A stretch of DNA of 32,205 nucleotides from CAZXCQ01 sp964639275 (lineage in GTDB: Bacteria; Desulfobacterota; DSM-4660; Desulfatiglandales; Desulfatiglandaceae), in assembly GCA_964639275.1 (NCBI GenBank), contig CAZXCQ010000031.1, forward strand, positions 1 through 32,205. The letters run 5' to 3'. Of this stretch, positions 7,796-16,779 are shown piece after piece. How positions within the stretch are numbered: the stretch's first letter is position 1; each line of letters opens with the position of its first letter. The position numbers and the translations under genes are program-made. Under the pieces are notes generated by a model. That model saw only the letters and a list, made by a program, of their open reading frames with translations, made no database searches and was not told the DNA's origin.

Positions 7796-9043
7796 TCATT
7801 TGCCCATCAACTTCTTCAATCGATCAGTGAGAATGATGTCAGCCGTCTTGATACCACTGGGATAGATCACTTCCTGTTTTCCATTTTGCCACTGGAAGGC
7901 GACCCATCCCCAGGCCTCTCCTTCTTCCCAGCCGCCGCCTACAGGGTTGTGAATCTTATCCCAACGCTCTATGATGCCGCTTACACCCACATATCGATAC
8001 TTGGGGCTCTCCATGGCTGTTACCACTTCATCGGAGTCCACTGTTCCGGCAAGCTTGACCCCTTCGGCCCAGGCCATTACCGCATCATAGGACAAGGAAT
8101 TGTTATACGCGATGGGGTATTCTTCGAACATCTTCTTATAGTCTTCGTACCACGCCTGGCTCTTATTGGTGATTGGTAATCCTCCGGATCCGCCGATTTT
8201 CTCATCTGCTACGCCGTCGCATTTTCCCTCAGTGATTTTGGAGAATTCAGGATCCTGGGCTTCCACATTATATCCGCAATAGAACATGGGAAGCTGCATA
8301 TCATACCACTGCTTTACAGAAGGCGTACCGCCTTTTCCCGTGCTCACGTAAAAAAGGATTTCAGCACCAGCGGCCTTTGCTTTGGTATATTCCACCGAAT
8401 AATCGGTTGCATCGGGCGAAAACCTGGCCTGATATACAACATCCTTATCCTTTGAATATCTTTCGTGCAAGGGATCATACCATGCGGCTTTCTCACCGAG
8501 TAAGGCGATTTTCTTTAGCCCCAACTTTTTCTGTGCCATCTTAACAGGCTCCCAGAAACAACCGAGGTGATAGAGGCCGTTTACCTCAGTGCTAAACGTA
8601 TACTTGTATGTATTGTAGTCCTGGCTTATGCGCTTGGCGGTTAGGACCGGGCTGGAGGCACCGGCAACCATGAATATCTTTTTCGCCTCCATTATGAGTG
8701 GCTGGGCCACGATGGCCAGGTCGCTTCTCCAGAATCCAATAATGGCATCTACCTTATCCTTATACAGGAGTCGCTCAACCCCCCGTTTTGATTCGTCGGC
8801 ACTGAGTTTGTTGTCATACATAATGGCCTCTATCTTCCGTCCCAGCAAGCCGCCGGAGGCGTTGAGGTCCCTGATCGCCATTAATGCACCCCGTTTTGCG
8901 CCCTGACCGCCGGCATAATCCCAGGCTGAGATCAATCCGACCTTAATGGGTGGTGCAGCCTCGGATTTGGCTGAGAACCCGATGCCCATACCCACCATTA
9001 ATACCAGAACACCCAAAAATAGAATCTTCCATAACCTTTTCAT
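7796..9043 (-). CDS. livK: Periplasmic substrate-binding protein LivK-type (ABC transporter)
   Basis: A 415-residue type I periplasmic binding protein. The N-terminus is a clear signal peptide: basic MKR, a hydrophobic core (LFLGVLVLMVGMGIGF) and a cleavage-like site after SEAA near residue 30. The mature part starts PPIKVGLISAWDYAGGQGAKRG, the usual first strand of Leu/Ile/Val-binding-family proteins. Typical motifs are DLNASGGLLGRKIE and VDAIIGFWRSD. The SD AGGAG is 7 nt before the ATG. Gene order places it first in the transporter set, after the acyl-CoA ligase. The ligand is unknown. Because the array lacks leucine-degradation genes and is rich in carboxylic acid enzymes, a dicarboxylate or aromatic/branched acid is more likely than an amino acid (inference). 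Confidence 0.93.
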   Translation of the reverse strand: MKRLWKILFLGVLVLMVGMGIGFSAKSEAAPPIKVGLISAWDYAGGQGAKRGALMAIRDLNASGGLLGRKIEAIMYDNKLSADESKRGVERLLYKDKVDAIIGFWRSDLAIVAQPLIMEAKKIFMVAGASSPVLTAKRISQDYNTYKYTFSTEVNGLYHLGCFWEPVKMAQKKLGLKKIALLGEKAAWYDPLHERYSKDKDVVYQARFSPDATDYSVEYTKAKAAGAEILFYVSTGKGGTPSVKQWYDMQLPMFYCGYNVEAQDPEFSKITEGKCDGVADEKIGGSGGLPITNKSQAWYEDYKKMFEEYPIAYNNSLSYDAVMAWAEGVKLAGTVDSDEVVTAMESPKYRYVGVSGIIERWDKIHNPVGGGWEEGEAWGWVAFQWQNGKQEVIYPSGIKTADIILTDRLKKLMGK

Positions 9044-9141
9044 AAGATCTCTCCTTTCTGCGATGGTTGTATGGTTGAATCTAAACGTTCACCTCCTTTC
9101 CTGACCTACGAATTTTTCTCGGACCTTCTTCTTTCTCCAAG

Positions 9142-9182
9142 ATCCCTGAAGAGCCTCGATTGGAGGCGTCCCTTTCAGGGAT
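9142..9182 (-). other. Stem-loop between acyl-CoA ligase and livK
   Basis: ATCCCTGAA (9142-9150) pairs exactly with TTCAGGGAT (9174-9182). A nested GCCTC (9153-9157) pairs with GAGGC (9163-9167). The structure starts 1 nt after the ligase stop codon. In the sense direction it is followed by a purine-rich tract rather than a T run, so an mRNA-processing or stabilising hairpin is more likely than an intrinsic terminator. Confidence 0.55.
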
Positions 9183-9183
9183 G

Positions 9184-10719
9184 TCATAATTTTCTTTCCT
9201 TTTCTATATCACTTTTTAATACCCGTCTGAGGATCTTACCCGTTGCCGATTTGGGTAAGGACCCTTCCATGATTTTCACATATTTGGGGACCTTAAACCT
9301 GGCCAATCGCTGCTTGCAGTAAGAAATTATCTCCTCTTCAGCGATCCGGGTGTCCGGCTTGGGTGTAACGGCGGCAGCCACTGTTTCGCCTTTTAAAACA
9401 TCTGAAATCCCAAAAACTGCGGCCTCAGCGACCTTGGGATGGGTGTATAAAACGGCTTCCACCTCTGCGGGATAGACATTGAAGCCACCCCTTATGATGA
9501 CATCTTTTTTTCTATCCACGATGTAGATATATCCGTCATCATCCATACGGGCCAGATCTCCGGTATGGAGCCATCCATTTCTAATGGTCGCTGCCGTGGC
9601 CTCGGGGTTTCCTAAATAGCCTTTCATGTTGAGCGCACCTCTCATTACGAGTTCACCCACTTGCCCGTGAGGCACCTTGTTGTGTTTGTCATCCATGATT
9701 GCGCATTCGACATCAATGCCTTTAAAGGGAATACCACAAGAGCCGATTTTCCTCACACCGGGTGGTGTTGCGGTTGCGCAACCCGTTCCCTCGGTCAATC
9801 CCCAGCCCTGGATCATTGTGCAGTCAAAGGTCTTTTCCACCCTGTCATAAAGCTCTTCTGGAACCGGCGCAGCTCCGCACAGGACCAGGCTAAGGGATCT
9901 CATATCGTATTTATCAGAGACCTCCACCAGATTTCGGATAATGGTGGGGACGCACATGGTGTGAGAGATACGATAGGTTTCTATCAGCCGAGCCGCCTCC
10001 TCAACCTGGAACCATTCTTCCAATACAACAGGCCATTTCCGAAAAAGAGACGCGAAGGTGATCGTGTTAAATCCGAAGATATGAGAGAGGGGCACGGCAC
10101 AGAGGGTCACCATTTCACCGAACTCGCGGAAATGATTCCGTTCCCCTTCAACGACGGAGAGGAGGTTTTTGTGTGAGAGCATCACCCCTTTTGGCATTCC
10201 CGTTGTCCCCGCCGTAAACAATATGAGCAATACGTCGTCTTCCTCAATCCCCACCAAGTCTTGATGCCCTTCTGCCTTTTTGGGAAGATCATCATACAGC
10301 CAGACATCCGCCGCTGACTCTCCGGACATCAGGATGACATCTTTGAGTTGGGGCAGATCCGGCCTTATCTTTCTGACGAGAGGGAGATAAGCAGATGAGA
10401 CAAACAGTGCCCTGGGATGGGTTTGTTTGAACTGAGGCCTTATTTCATACTCTGTCAAAAGGGTATTTACCGGCTGGGCAATGGCCCCGCATTTGGCAAT
10501 ACCCAGAAATATGGAAAGAAACCGTGTGCAGTTTCCCATATAAATGCCGACCACGTCTCCCTTTTTTATCCCACGGGAGGTTAAGGCCAGGGCGACTCCT
10601 TCGGCCTCTTCAAGCATTTCACCGTATGTGGTGGCCTGACCCTCGAAGAAAATGGCCTGTTTTTGCGCTATCTTCTCCTCGTCGACCAGCCGTCTAAATG
10701 CACTGAAGAAATCATCCAT
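9184..10719 (-). CDS. AMP-forming acyl-CoA synthetase (ligase)
   Basis: A 511-residue ANL-superfamily enzyme that activates a carboxylic acid to its CoA thioester through an acyl-adenylate. The P-loop motif reads LFTAGTTGMPKGVMLSHKN (about residues 166-184, with TAG instead of the common TSG). GWGLTEGTG is at about 305. The hinge and A8 region is YIVDRKKDVIIRGGFNVYPAEVE split over residues 413-436. The C-terminal catalytic Lys motif KSATGKILRR lies near 492. The ATG at 10719 is 4 nt after the stop of the B12 subunit, with AAAGG upstream. Context suggests it activates the acid that is imported or formed before the mutase step. The acyl specificity (medium-chain, aromatic or dicarboxylic) cannot be read. 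Confidence 0.9.
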   Translation of the reverse strand: MDDFFSAFRRLVDEEKIAQKQAIFFEGQATTYGEMLEEAEGVALALTSRGIKKGDVVGIYMGNCTRFLSIFLGIAKCGAIAQPVNTLLTEYEIRPQFKQTHPRALFVSSAYLPLVRKIRPDLPQLKDVILMSGESAADVWLYDDLPKKAEGHQDLVGIEEDDVLLILFTAGTTGMPKGVMLSHKNLLSVVEGERNHFREFGEMVTLCAVPLSHIFGFNTITFASLFRKWPVVLEEWFQVEEAARLIETYRISHTMCVPTIIRNLVEVSDKYDMRSLSLVLCGAAPVPEELYDRVEKTFDCTMIQGWGLTEGTGCATATPPGVRKIGSCGIPFKGIDVECAIMDDKHNKVPHGQVGELVMRGALNMKGYLGNPEATAATIRNGWLHTGDLARMDDDGYIYIVDRKKDVIIRGGFNVYPAEVEAVLYTHPKVAEAAVFGISDVLKGETVAAAVTPKPDTRIAEEEIISYCKQRLARFKVPKYVKIMEGSLPKSATGKILRRVLKSDIEKERKL

Positions 10720-10723
10720 TCGA

Positions 10724-11143
10724 TTACCTTTCTTTCAGCTGTTTCTCCCCTGCACATCTGGTGACCACATCCGTGACATCCTTGAGGGTGCTTCCGGAGG
10801 TAAAAATGCTCCTTATTCCCAAAGCGGCGAGTTTCTCTTTATCCTTGTCCGGGATCACGCCGCCCAATAACACCGGTATGTCGGCGATGTCCTTCTCTTT
10901 CATTTGCTGCATCAGCATATCCACAATGGCCAACTGGGCGCCTGAAAGGATACTGAGGCCGATCACATCGACATCCTCCTGGATTGCGCTGGCTACAATC
11001 TCTTCAGGGGTCTGACGCAGGCCTGTGTAGATCACCTCCATACCGGCCTCACGTAATGCATAGGTTATGACCTTTGCTCCCCGGTCGTGTCCATCGAGTC
11101 CTGGCTTGGCAATCAGGACTCTTATCTTCCTTTTCGCTTCCAT
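10724..11143 (-). CDS. Acyl-CoA mutase small subunit, B12-binding domain
   Basis: A 139-residue stand-alone cobalamin-binding domain of the methylmalonyl-CoA mutase class. AKPGLDGHDRG contains the DxHxxG motif whose His is the lower axial cobalt ligand. The later SILSGAQL and LLGGVIPD motifs line the dimethylbenzimidazole tail pocket. Length matches small subunits of split mutases such as IcmB/HcmB (about 135-145). I choose the ATG at 11143 because GGGGAG lies 7 nt before it; an ATG at 11158 lacks an SD. Two large-subunit genes lie directly upstream, yet only one small subunit is present. It may serve both, or both large chains may join in one complex. It should carry adenosylcobalamin. Confidence 0.93.
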   Translation of the reverse strand: MEAKRKIRVLIAKPGLDGHDRGAKVITYALREAGMEVIYTGLRQTPEEIVASAIQEDVDVIGLSILSGAQLAIVDMLMQQMKEKDIADIPVLLGGVIPDKDKEKLAALGIRSIFTSGSTLKDVTDVVTRCAGEKQLKER

Positions 11144-11172
11144 GTCTTGTCTCCCCATTGGTCCAAAAAATG

Positions 11173-12780
11173 TCAGGTGATACCTGCTTCCCTGTATTCA
11201 CCATAAACGTTCTTTAAGACCTGGCATATCTCGCCTATCGTACAATAACTCTCTACAGCTCGAACCAGGTAATAAATCAAATTTCTTCCCTCTTTGGCCG
11301 CACGTTCCAGTTCTTCGAGTGACGTTATAACAGGCTTATTCTCGCGGGCAGCCTTGATTTCTTGGAGCCTTTTGATTTGCCTCTCCGACACCTTCGGGTC
11401 CAGCTCAAACATGCCTGATTCATATTTTTCCCTTTCTTCGTCGATGACATATCGGTTGACCCCAATGACGACCTTTTCCCCGGTTTCTATGGCCTTCTGC
11501 TCCTCAAAGGCCTGGAGGGCCAATTGCCGCTGGATGGCCCCCTCCTCAATCATTTTTGCGACTCCACCCTGTCTTTCAATGTCTGCCATTACCGCCTTTA
11601 TTGCCTCTTCGGTCTGGTTGGTCAACGACTCCATTGCAAAGGAGCCTCCCAGGGGATCGGCAGTGGCGCATATGTCGGTTTCCTGAATCAGGATATGTTG
11701 AATCATCAGTGAAGTCCGGGTGGCCTCTTCACTGGGAATGGCATAGGACTCATCATAGGAGGCAAGATGCATGGACTGGGCCCCTGATAGGGCTGCGGCC
11801 AACGCCATAATCGCGATGCGTGCAATGTTGTTTAACGGTTGCTTGTCTACCAGCGACAAGGCATGGATGCCGGTACCCATCCGCATCCTCATTGATTTTT
11901 CATTTTTTGCCCCGAACCTGTCCCTGGTTATCCTGGCCCATAACCTCCGCGCGGCCCTATGAGCGGCAATACTAGCGAGAAAATTCATATCCACATTGGT
12001 CAAGAAGGTGATATGGGATAGGATATCATCGACTCCCAGTCCTCTCTTTAAGGTCTCCTCAACATAGACGGCGGCTGTGAGAAACATCAGGGCCCATGTC
12101 TGAACATGTGTGGCTCCAGCACCGAGCATATGACACGAGATATTGACGGCATTCATTCGCGGCAGGTATCTGGCACAATGCTCTATGATATCGCCCACCA
12201 TCCCGATGGACGGCCCTGGAGGATAGATATAGGTCCCCCGGGAGGTATATTCCTTGAGGATGTCATTTTGCAGCGTCCCGGTGAGCTTGTCTTGCGCAAC
12301 GCCCTGTTTCTTTGCCAATGCAATGTACATGGCCAATATTATGTTTGCAGTAGCATTGATGGTATATGAACTGGAGATCTCTCCAACATTGATGCCTTCG
12401 TAGAGTGCCTCCATGTCTTTAAGGGTATCTATAGCCACCCCGATCCGACCTACCTCACCGTGACAGCGAGGGTCATCCGAGTCAAGACCCAGTTGTGTGG
12501 GGAGGTCAAATGCCAGATTTAGGCCCTTTTGTCCCTGGGATAGTAAAAACTTCCACCGGGCATTGGTGTCCTCTCCTGCACCATACCCAGCATACTGGAG
12601 GGTTCGCCAGGGTCGTTTGGAGTAGCCCTCGCTGAATGGTCCCCTGAGAAACGGGAATTGGCCAGGCTCGCCCATATCCTCTTTGAAGTCCATGTCTCTA
12701 CAGTCATCAGCGGTATAGCAGGGCTTAACCGCTATATTTTCGCCTTGAGAGAATGGGCCTCGTGTTTTTTTGTTTTTCAC
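11173..12780 (-). CDS. Methylmalonyl-CoA mutase-type large subunit (mutase A1)
   Basis: A 535-residue TIM-barrel acyl-CoA mutase chain without its own B12 domain. By hand alignment to Propionibacterium MCM, Y89 corresponds to Y63 (RPWRTLQYAGYG), Q197 to Q171, R207 to R181 (QNDILKEYTSRGTYIYPP) and H244 to H217; MCM Y243 is Cys216. The Tyr and Arg positions are those that hold the carboxylate of succinyl/methylmalonyl-CoA and are replaced in isobutyryl-CoA and 2-hydroxyisobutyryl-CoA mutases. A dicarboxyl-CoA substrate is therefore likely. The usual C-terminal helices end in SYCTIGEICQVLKNVYGEY. The start is GTG at 12780, 10 nt after the previous stop, and its SD is weak (GGGGCGAG). It is a probable partner of the small subunit 29 nt downstream. 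Confidence 0.9.
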   Translation of the reverse strand: MKNKKTRGPFSQGENIAVKPCYTADDCRDMDFKEDMGEPGQFPFLRGPFSEGYSKRPWRTLQYAGYGAGEDTNARWKFLLSQGQKGLNLAFDLPTQLGLDSDDPRCHGEVGRIGVAIDTLKDMEALYEGINVGEISSSYTINATANIILAMYIALAKKQGVAQDKLTGTLQNDILKEYTSRGTYIYPPGPSIGMVGDIIEHCARYLPRMNAVNISCHMLGAGATHVQTWALMFLTAAVYVEETLKRGLGVDDILSHITFLTNVDMNFLASIAAHRAARRLWARITRDRFGAKNEKSMRMRMGTGIHALSLVDKQPLNNIARIAIMALAAALSGAQSMHLASYDESYAIPSEEATRTSLMIQHILIQETDICATADPLGGSFAMESLTNQTEEAIKAVMADIERQGGVAKMIEEGAIQRQLALQAFEEQKAIETGEKVVIGVNRYVIDEEREKYESGMFELDPKVSERQIKRLQEIKAARENKPVITSLEELERAAKEGRNLIYYLVRAVESYCTIGEICQVLKNVYGEYREAGIT

Positions 12781-12790
12781 TGTCTCGCCC

Positions 12791-14551
12791 CTAAATATTA
12801 AAGAAAGGTTTCTGCTCCCCCCAGACCTCTCTCAGGACATGGCATATCTCTCCAACCGTGGCGTAGGCCCTTACTGCATCCAGGATGGGGGGGACGACAT
12901 TGGCCGAATCGTCCCGGGCTGCCTCTCTGACTCGTTTCAGGCATGCCTTTACCCCGTCATTGTCCCTCTCCCTCTTGACCTTCTGTAATTTGGCGACCTG
13001 TCTCTCCCCGGCTGAGGCCAGCTTGTCTTCATCATAGGGATGTGCGACCACCCTCTGTGGCATCACCTCTATTTCATTCTCCCCCGTAAAGCAGTTTACT
13101 CCGACAACCAATCTTTCACCGCTCTCCACCTCTTTTTGAAATTGAAAGGCACTTTTTGCAATCTCCCTTTGCATGAATCCGCTTTCAATGGCCGCCTCTG
13201 CACCTCCCATGGATTCTACCTTTTCCATTAATGCTTTGGTTTCCCGCTCCACCTTATCGGTGAGGGACTCCAGATAATAGGAACCGGCGAGGGGATCGGC
13301 CACTTCACTCAGTTTTGCTTCGAGTTCGATTATTCGGGCAGCATCGGTATGGAGTTGCCACGCCTCGAAACTGTGTCCAAGACCCAGTGGTTCATCAAAT
13401 GGATATCCCATGCCCGGCTGAGGGGCCCCCCCTGAAAAAACCGACGCAATGCCGCCGATGATAGAGCGGCAGAGGTTGTTTAGCGGGCGTTGAAGGGTGG
13501 TACTGATCTCCCCGGTCCGGGCCCACATGTTACTCCTGAGGATCCAGCTTCTGGGGTCTTTTGCGCCAAATCTCTCGCGCATTATCTTTGCCCACATCCT
13601 TCTGGCAGCACGACTTGTGGCGATTTCCAGAAAGAAATCCATACTTCCGCCAAACCCCAACCAGGTGAACCGACGAACAAATGTATCCACATCCAGCCCT
13701 GCATCAACACCCACCTGAACATAGGCAATACTGTTGCATAAAACAAAGGCCAAATCCTGCACGGCCGTGGCCCCGGCCTCTCGCATATGGGACCCGCAGA
13801 TGCTTATCACGTTCATGGCGGGCAGGTGTTCTGTACAGTATGTGATCGTATCCCTTACCATCCGCATAGAGGGTTTAATGGGAAATATAAATGTCCCACG
13901 AGCCACGTACTCTTTGAGGATATCGTTCTGGGGTGTTCCCCTCAGCCTGTTTAATGGAATCCCCCGTTTCTCGGCCAGGGCGATATACATGGCCAGGATG
14001 ACATTGCAAGGCGAGTTTATGGTCCAGTTGGATGCTATCCTGTCCAGATCCCTTTCGCCGGTAAAGGCCTCATAGAGGATTTCAAAGTCCCTCAGCGTAT
14101 CGATGGCGACACCGGTTCTGCCAACCTCGCCTCGGGCCATCGGGTGGTCTGAGTCATACCCCAGCTGTGTGGGGAGATCAAAGGCCAGGTTGGGGCCCGC
14201 CGTGACACCTTCCCCTGCCAACATCAGGTAAAAATCCCGCATATCCTCTGCGATGCCATAACCCCGGTAACCCCCGGCCCTGACCAGCCCTTTTCCTGAG
14301 GCCAGCTCGCTTCCCTTGCTCTTTTTTGGAATCCTATCAGGGGCCATGCACGGGTAGATGCCGCCGGTATAGGGATAATCACCAGGTAGACCCACCTTTT
14401 CCAAGTAATCAAATTCAGCGACATCCAGAGGCGTATAGTATCTATTGGGGCTCTGTTTGACATCAAACCTCTTGAGGGCGGGGGCCAGTATCTCTGACTC
14501 CCAATTCCCTCTTTCTTCTTTAATTCTTTCTCTTTCTTTTTCGCCTAGCAT
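12791..14551 (-). CDS. Methylmalonyl-CoA mutase-type large subunit, divergent (mutase A2)
   Basis: A 586-residue acyl-CoA mutase large chain, longer than A1 at the N-terminus and in the linker near residue 490. Conserved positions by hand alignment are Q208, R218 (QNDILKEYVARGTFIFP) and H255 in GSHMREAG, so the substrate carboxylate Arg is kept. The CoA-threading segment that reads RPWTIRQYAGFS in MCM is here GKGLVRAGGYRGYG (residues 86-99). Its Y95 is the likely Tyr89 counterpart, and the RPW motif is absent. This points to a different acyl chain or CoA path. The start has GGAGG 6 nt before the ATG. It lies directly upstream of A1 (10 nt gap), so A1, A2 and the small subunit may form a heteromeric complex or two enzymes sharing one B12 subunit. 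Confidence 0.87.
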   Translation of the reverse strand: MLGEKERERIKEERGNWESEILAPALKRFDVKQSPNRYYTPLDVAEFDYLEKVGLPGDYPYTGGIYPCMAPDRIPKKSKGSELASGKGLVRAGGYRGYGIAEDMRDFYLMLAGEGVTAGPNLAFDLPTQLGYDSDHPMARGEVGRTGVAIDTLRDFEILYEAFTGERDLDRIASNWTINSPCNVILAMYIALAEKRGIPLNRLRGTPQNDILKEYVARGTFIFPIKPSMRMVRDTITYCTEHLPAMNVISICGSHMREAGATAVQDLAFVLCNSIAYVQVGVDAGLDVDTFVRRFTWLGFGGSMDFFLEIATSRAARRMWAKIMRERFGAKDPRSWILRSNMWARTGEISTTLQRPLNNLCRSIIGGIASVFSGGAPQPGMGYPFDEPLGLGHSFEAWQLHTDAARIIELEAKLSEVADPLAGSYYLESLTDKVERETKALMEKVESMGGAEAAIESGFMQREIAKSAFQFQKEVESGERLVVGVNCFTGENEIEVMPQRVVAHPYDEDKLASAGERQVAKLQKVKRERDNDGVKACLKRVREAARDDSANVVPPILDAVRAYATVGEICHVLREVWGEQKPFFNI

Positions 14552-14613
14552 CGGTTTCCTCCCGCTAAGGGCTCGCTCAAAAATGCCGAAAAAGGCTGTA
14601 TTGAGGTGTTATC

Positions 14614-16518
14614 CTATAGGCTCAGGGCCACTGCTGCACCCTCATAAATGGCCTCTAAAATACGGCCTGGTTGTTTGCAATCGCCGATTTCAAATATGTC
14701 AAACGCCTCACCCCTCAGCCGGGAGGCCAGATTGCTATTTGAAATAGAACCCGTGGTGACCACTATTTGGTCCGCTTTCAAAAAAAATCGGTGACTTTCT
14801 GTGGTTTCTATTTCCAAGCCCTCTGATGTGATCTTTTCTTCCCTGATACTGAGGTAGATCTTGACTCCTTTTTCCCTCAATCTCTTCACCAGAGGTCGCT
14901 TGAGTAATTCGAAGGTATCAGGCGCGAGTTCTTTCTGTTTTTCTATAATACTGACATCTTTGGAGACCTCTGCGATGGCTTCAGCCGTTTCACAACCGAC
15001 CAATCCCCCTCCGATAATCACGACCCTCTCGCCCACCCTGGCCTTTCCTGAGAGTATCTCCCAGTTATTTACGACTTTGTTTGCTGCTTCCCCCTCAATT
15101 TCACTCGGGGCGGGCAATGCTCCGGTGGCCAGGATCACAACATCCGGGTTGAACCAGGTCACCAGGTCCGAAGTGGCTGTTTTATTAAGGACCACCCTGA
15201 CCCCTAGTTCTTTAAGCTGGTTTTTAAAAAAGGTCACCAGGTTCTTCAGTTCTTCTTTGTGAGGAGGAGCGCCTGCAAGATTTATCTGGCCACCCAGTGT
15301 GTCTTCCTTTTCCCAGAGGGCAACCTGATGTCGCCGTTGTGCCGCTGTTAGGGCGGCCTGCATACCTGCAGGCCCTCCGCCAACGATCAAGATCTTCCGG
15401 GGCTTTGTCGTCTGCTCCAGGAGCGAACTTGCCTCATGCCCCACCCATGGATTTACAGTGCACTTTAAGGGTTCTTGCCTCAGAAAACCCTCAATACATC
15501 TGAGGCATGCAACACAGGGTCGAATGCTGTCTACCTTTCCCTCTTGTGCCTTGACCGGAAATTGCGGATCTGCGACCAAGGCCCTGCCAAGATCGATAAA
15601 ATCGGCTTTTCCTTGTTTAATAATGTCTTCGGCCAGATAAGGATCATTAATTCTTCCTGCAACCATAACCGGGATGTCTACCTCTTTCCTGATCTCCTCT
15701 GCCAGACCAACATTATAGCCACGGGGAAAACTCATATCTGGAAAAACCGATTCAAAACTCTCGGCGCAACCCGATACTACATCTATGGCATCAGCCCCTG
15801 TCTCCTGTAAGATCTTGCATGTCTCTATGGCTTCATCCAGGCCGAAGCCGTTTGCTACCCTCTCACTGGCACTGAGCCTGAAGATGACCGGATAGTCTTG
15901 GCCAGCCTTCCTTTTCGCCATATCAACCAATTCCAATGCAAGCGTGGCCCTTCCCAGAGTACCTCCACCATATCGATCCGTTCGCTTGTTGAGTCGAGGA
16001 GACAGAAACTCCGAGACCAAATACCCATGGGCACCGTGAATCATTATGGCGTCAAACCCCGCCCTTTTTGCCCGATCTACCCCATCTCCAAAGTCGTTTA
16101 TGAATTCTTGGATGTCTTCAATAGACAGGACCCGAGGTTTCACACCGGTTATGGAGGGGAGGTTCTCTGAAGGGGACACGGGATCAATCTCATCGGATCT
16201 TCCTCGATTAAGATTTAGTTCCAAAGCGATTTTGGAGCCCGCCCTTTGTACGGCCTGCACAAGTGCCGTCAATCCTGGAATAAAACTATTGTCATAAATG
16301 CACAGTCGGTCCGGCCGCCACTTGGGAGACACATAGGTCGCCTCCACCACAATGAGTGCTGCCCCCCCTTCAGCACGACTCACATGATAATTGATCAACT
16401 GAGAGGTGACCTTCCCCTCTTGTGCCATACGGGTAACCATGGGAGGCATCACGATCCTGTTCTTGAGGAACAAGCCTCCAATACGTCCCGGAGTGAACAA
16501 TTTTTCAAAATGTAACAT
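14614..16518 (-). CDS. NADH:flavin oxidoreductase, 2,4-dienoyl-CoA reductase / 2-enoate reductase type (FMN, 4Fe-4S, FAD)
   Basis: A 634-residue OYE-family reductase with the full FadH architecture. The FMN TIM barrel covers residues 1-350 (HGAHGYLVSEFLSP at 161-174, with Tyr166). A 4Fe-4S cluster is held by C335, C338, C341 and C353. The FAD/NAD(P)H module has GGGPAG at 380-385 and a second dinucleotide motif VVIIGGGLVGCETAEA. Such enzymes reduce an activated C=C bond with NAD(P)H. FadH's catalytic His252 has no His counterpart here (the segment reads SGCAESFES), so proton delivery or substrate may differ. The start at 16518 has no clear SD; a half-copy of the palindromic repeat ends 3 nt upstream. 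It may reduce an enoate or enoyl-CoA before the mutase step (inference). Confidence 0.88.
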   Translation of the reverse strand: MLHFEKLFTPGRIGGLFLKNRIVMPPMVTRMAQEGKVTSQLINYHVSRAEGGAALIVVEATYVSPKWRPDRLCIYDNSFIPGLTALVQAVQRAGSKIALELNLNRGRSDEIDPVSPSENLPSITGVKPRVLSIEDIQEFINDFGDGVDRAKRAGFDAIMIHGAHGYLVSEFLSPRLNKRTDRYGGGTLGRATLALELVDMAKRKAGQDYPVIFRLSASERVANGFGLDEAIETCKILQETGADAIDVVSGCAESFESVFPDMSFPRGYNVGLAEEIRKEVDIPVMVAGRINDPYLAEDIIKQGKADFIDLGRALVADPQFPVKAQEGKVDSIRPCVACLRCIEGFLRQEPLKCTVNPWVGHEASSLLEQTTKPRKILIVGGGPAGMQAALTAAQRRHQVALWEKEDTLGGQINLAGAPPHKEELKNLVTFFKNQLKELGVRVVLNKTATSDLVTWFNPDVVILATGALPAPSEIEGEAANKVVNNWEILSGKARVGERVVIIGGGLVGCETAEAIAEVSKDVSIIEKQKELAPDTFELLKRPLVKRLREKGVKIYLSIREEKITSEGLEIETTESHRFFLKADQIVVTTGSISNSNLASRLRGEAFDIFEIGDCKQPGRILEAIYEGAAVALSL

Positions 16519-16521
16519 GAC

Positions 16522-16655
16522 GTATCAATTTGGCTTTCTTCAAAATTGGAACTGACCCGAAACATAGCCGCACGTATCAATTTAGCTCTATGCAAAATTT
16601 GGACTCGGACAAGCGGAATCCCCATTGCCCGGGTTTCAAACGGCTAGAGTGTTAC
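16522..16655 (-). repeat. Palindromic intergenic repeat, copy 2 (half-copy plus full copy)
   Basis: A partial unit at 16522-16553 begins GTATCAATTTGGC. It is followed after 20 nt by a full 82-bp unit at 16574-16655 that begins GTATCAATTTAGC and ends CGGCTAGAGTGTTAC. Orientation is opposite to copy 1. The partial unit is only 3 nt from the reductase start codon. The remaining 16656-16779 sequence, up to the decarboxylase-like gene stop, shows nothing I can name. Confidence 0.87.
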
Positions 16656-16779
16656 GGCCGCACAAAACAGACATTCGCAGGGAAATGGGTTTGGACTGTC
16701 TCATCCTGCATTTTCACAGACTCTGGTGAAGATGAATCCGTGCTGATCTGTGCAAGGGCCCGCCTTTTCCGGGAGAGAT

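Noticed and set aside
9142..9182. Intrinsic terminator after the acyl-CoA ligase
   Set aside because: The stem is good, but no T run follows in the sense direction, so I list it only as a stem-loop.
10724..14551. Isobutyryl-CoA or 2-hydroxyisobutyryl-CoA mutase
   Set aside because: Those enzymes replace the MCM Arg207 by Gln; both large subunits here keep Arg (R181, R218).
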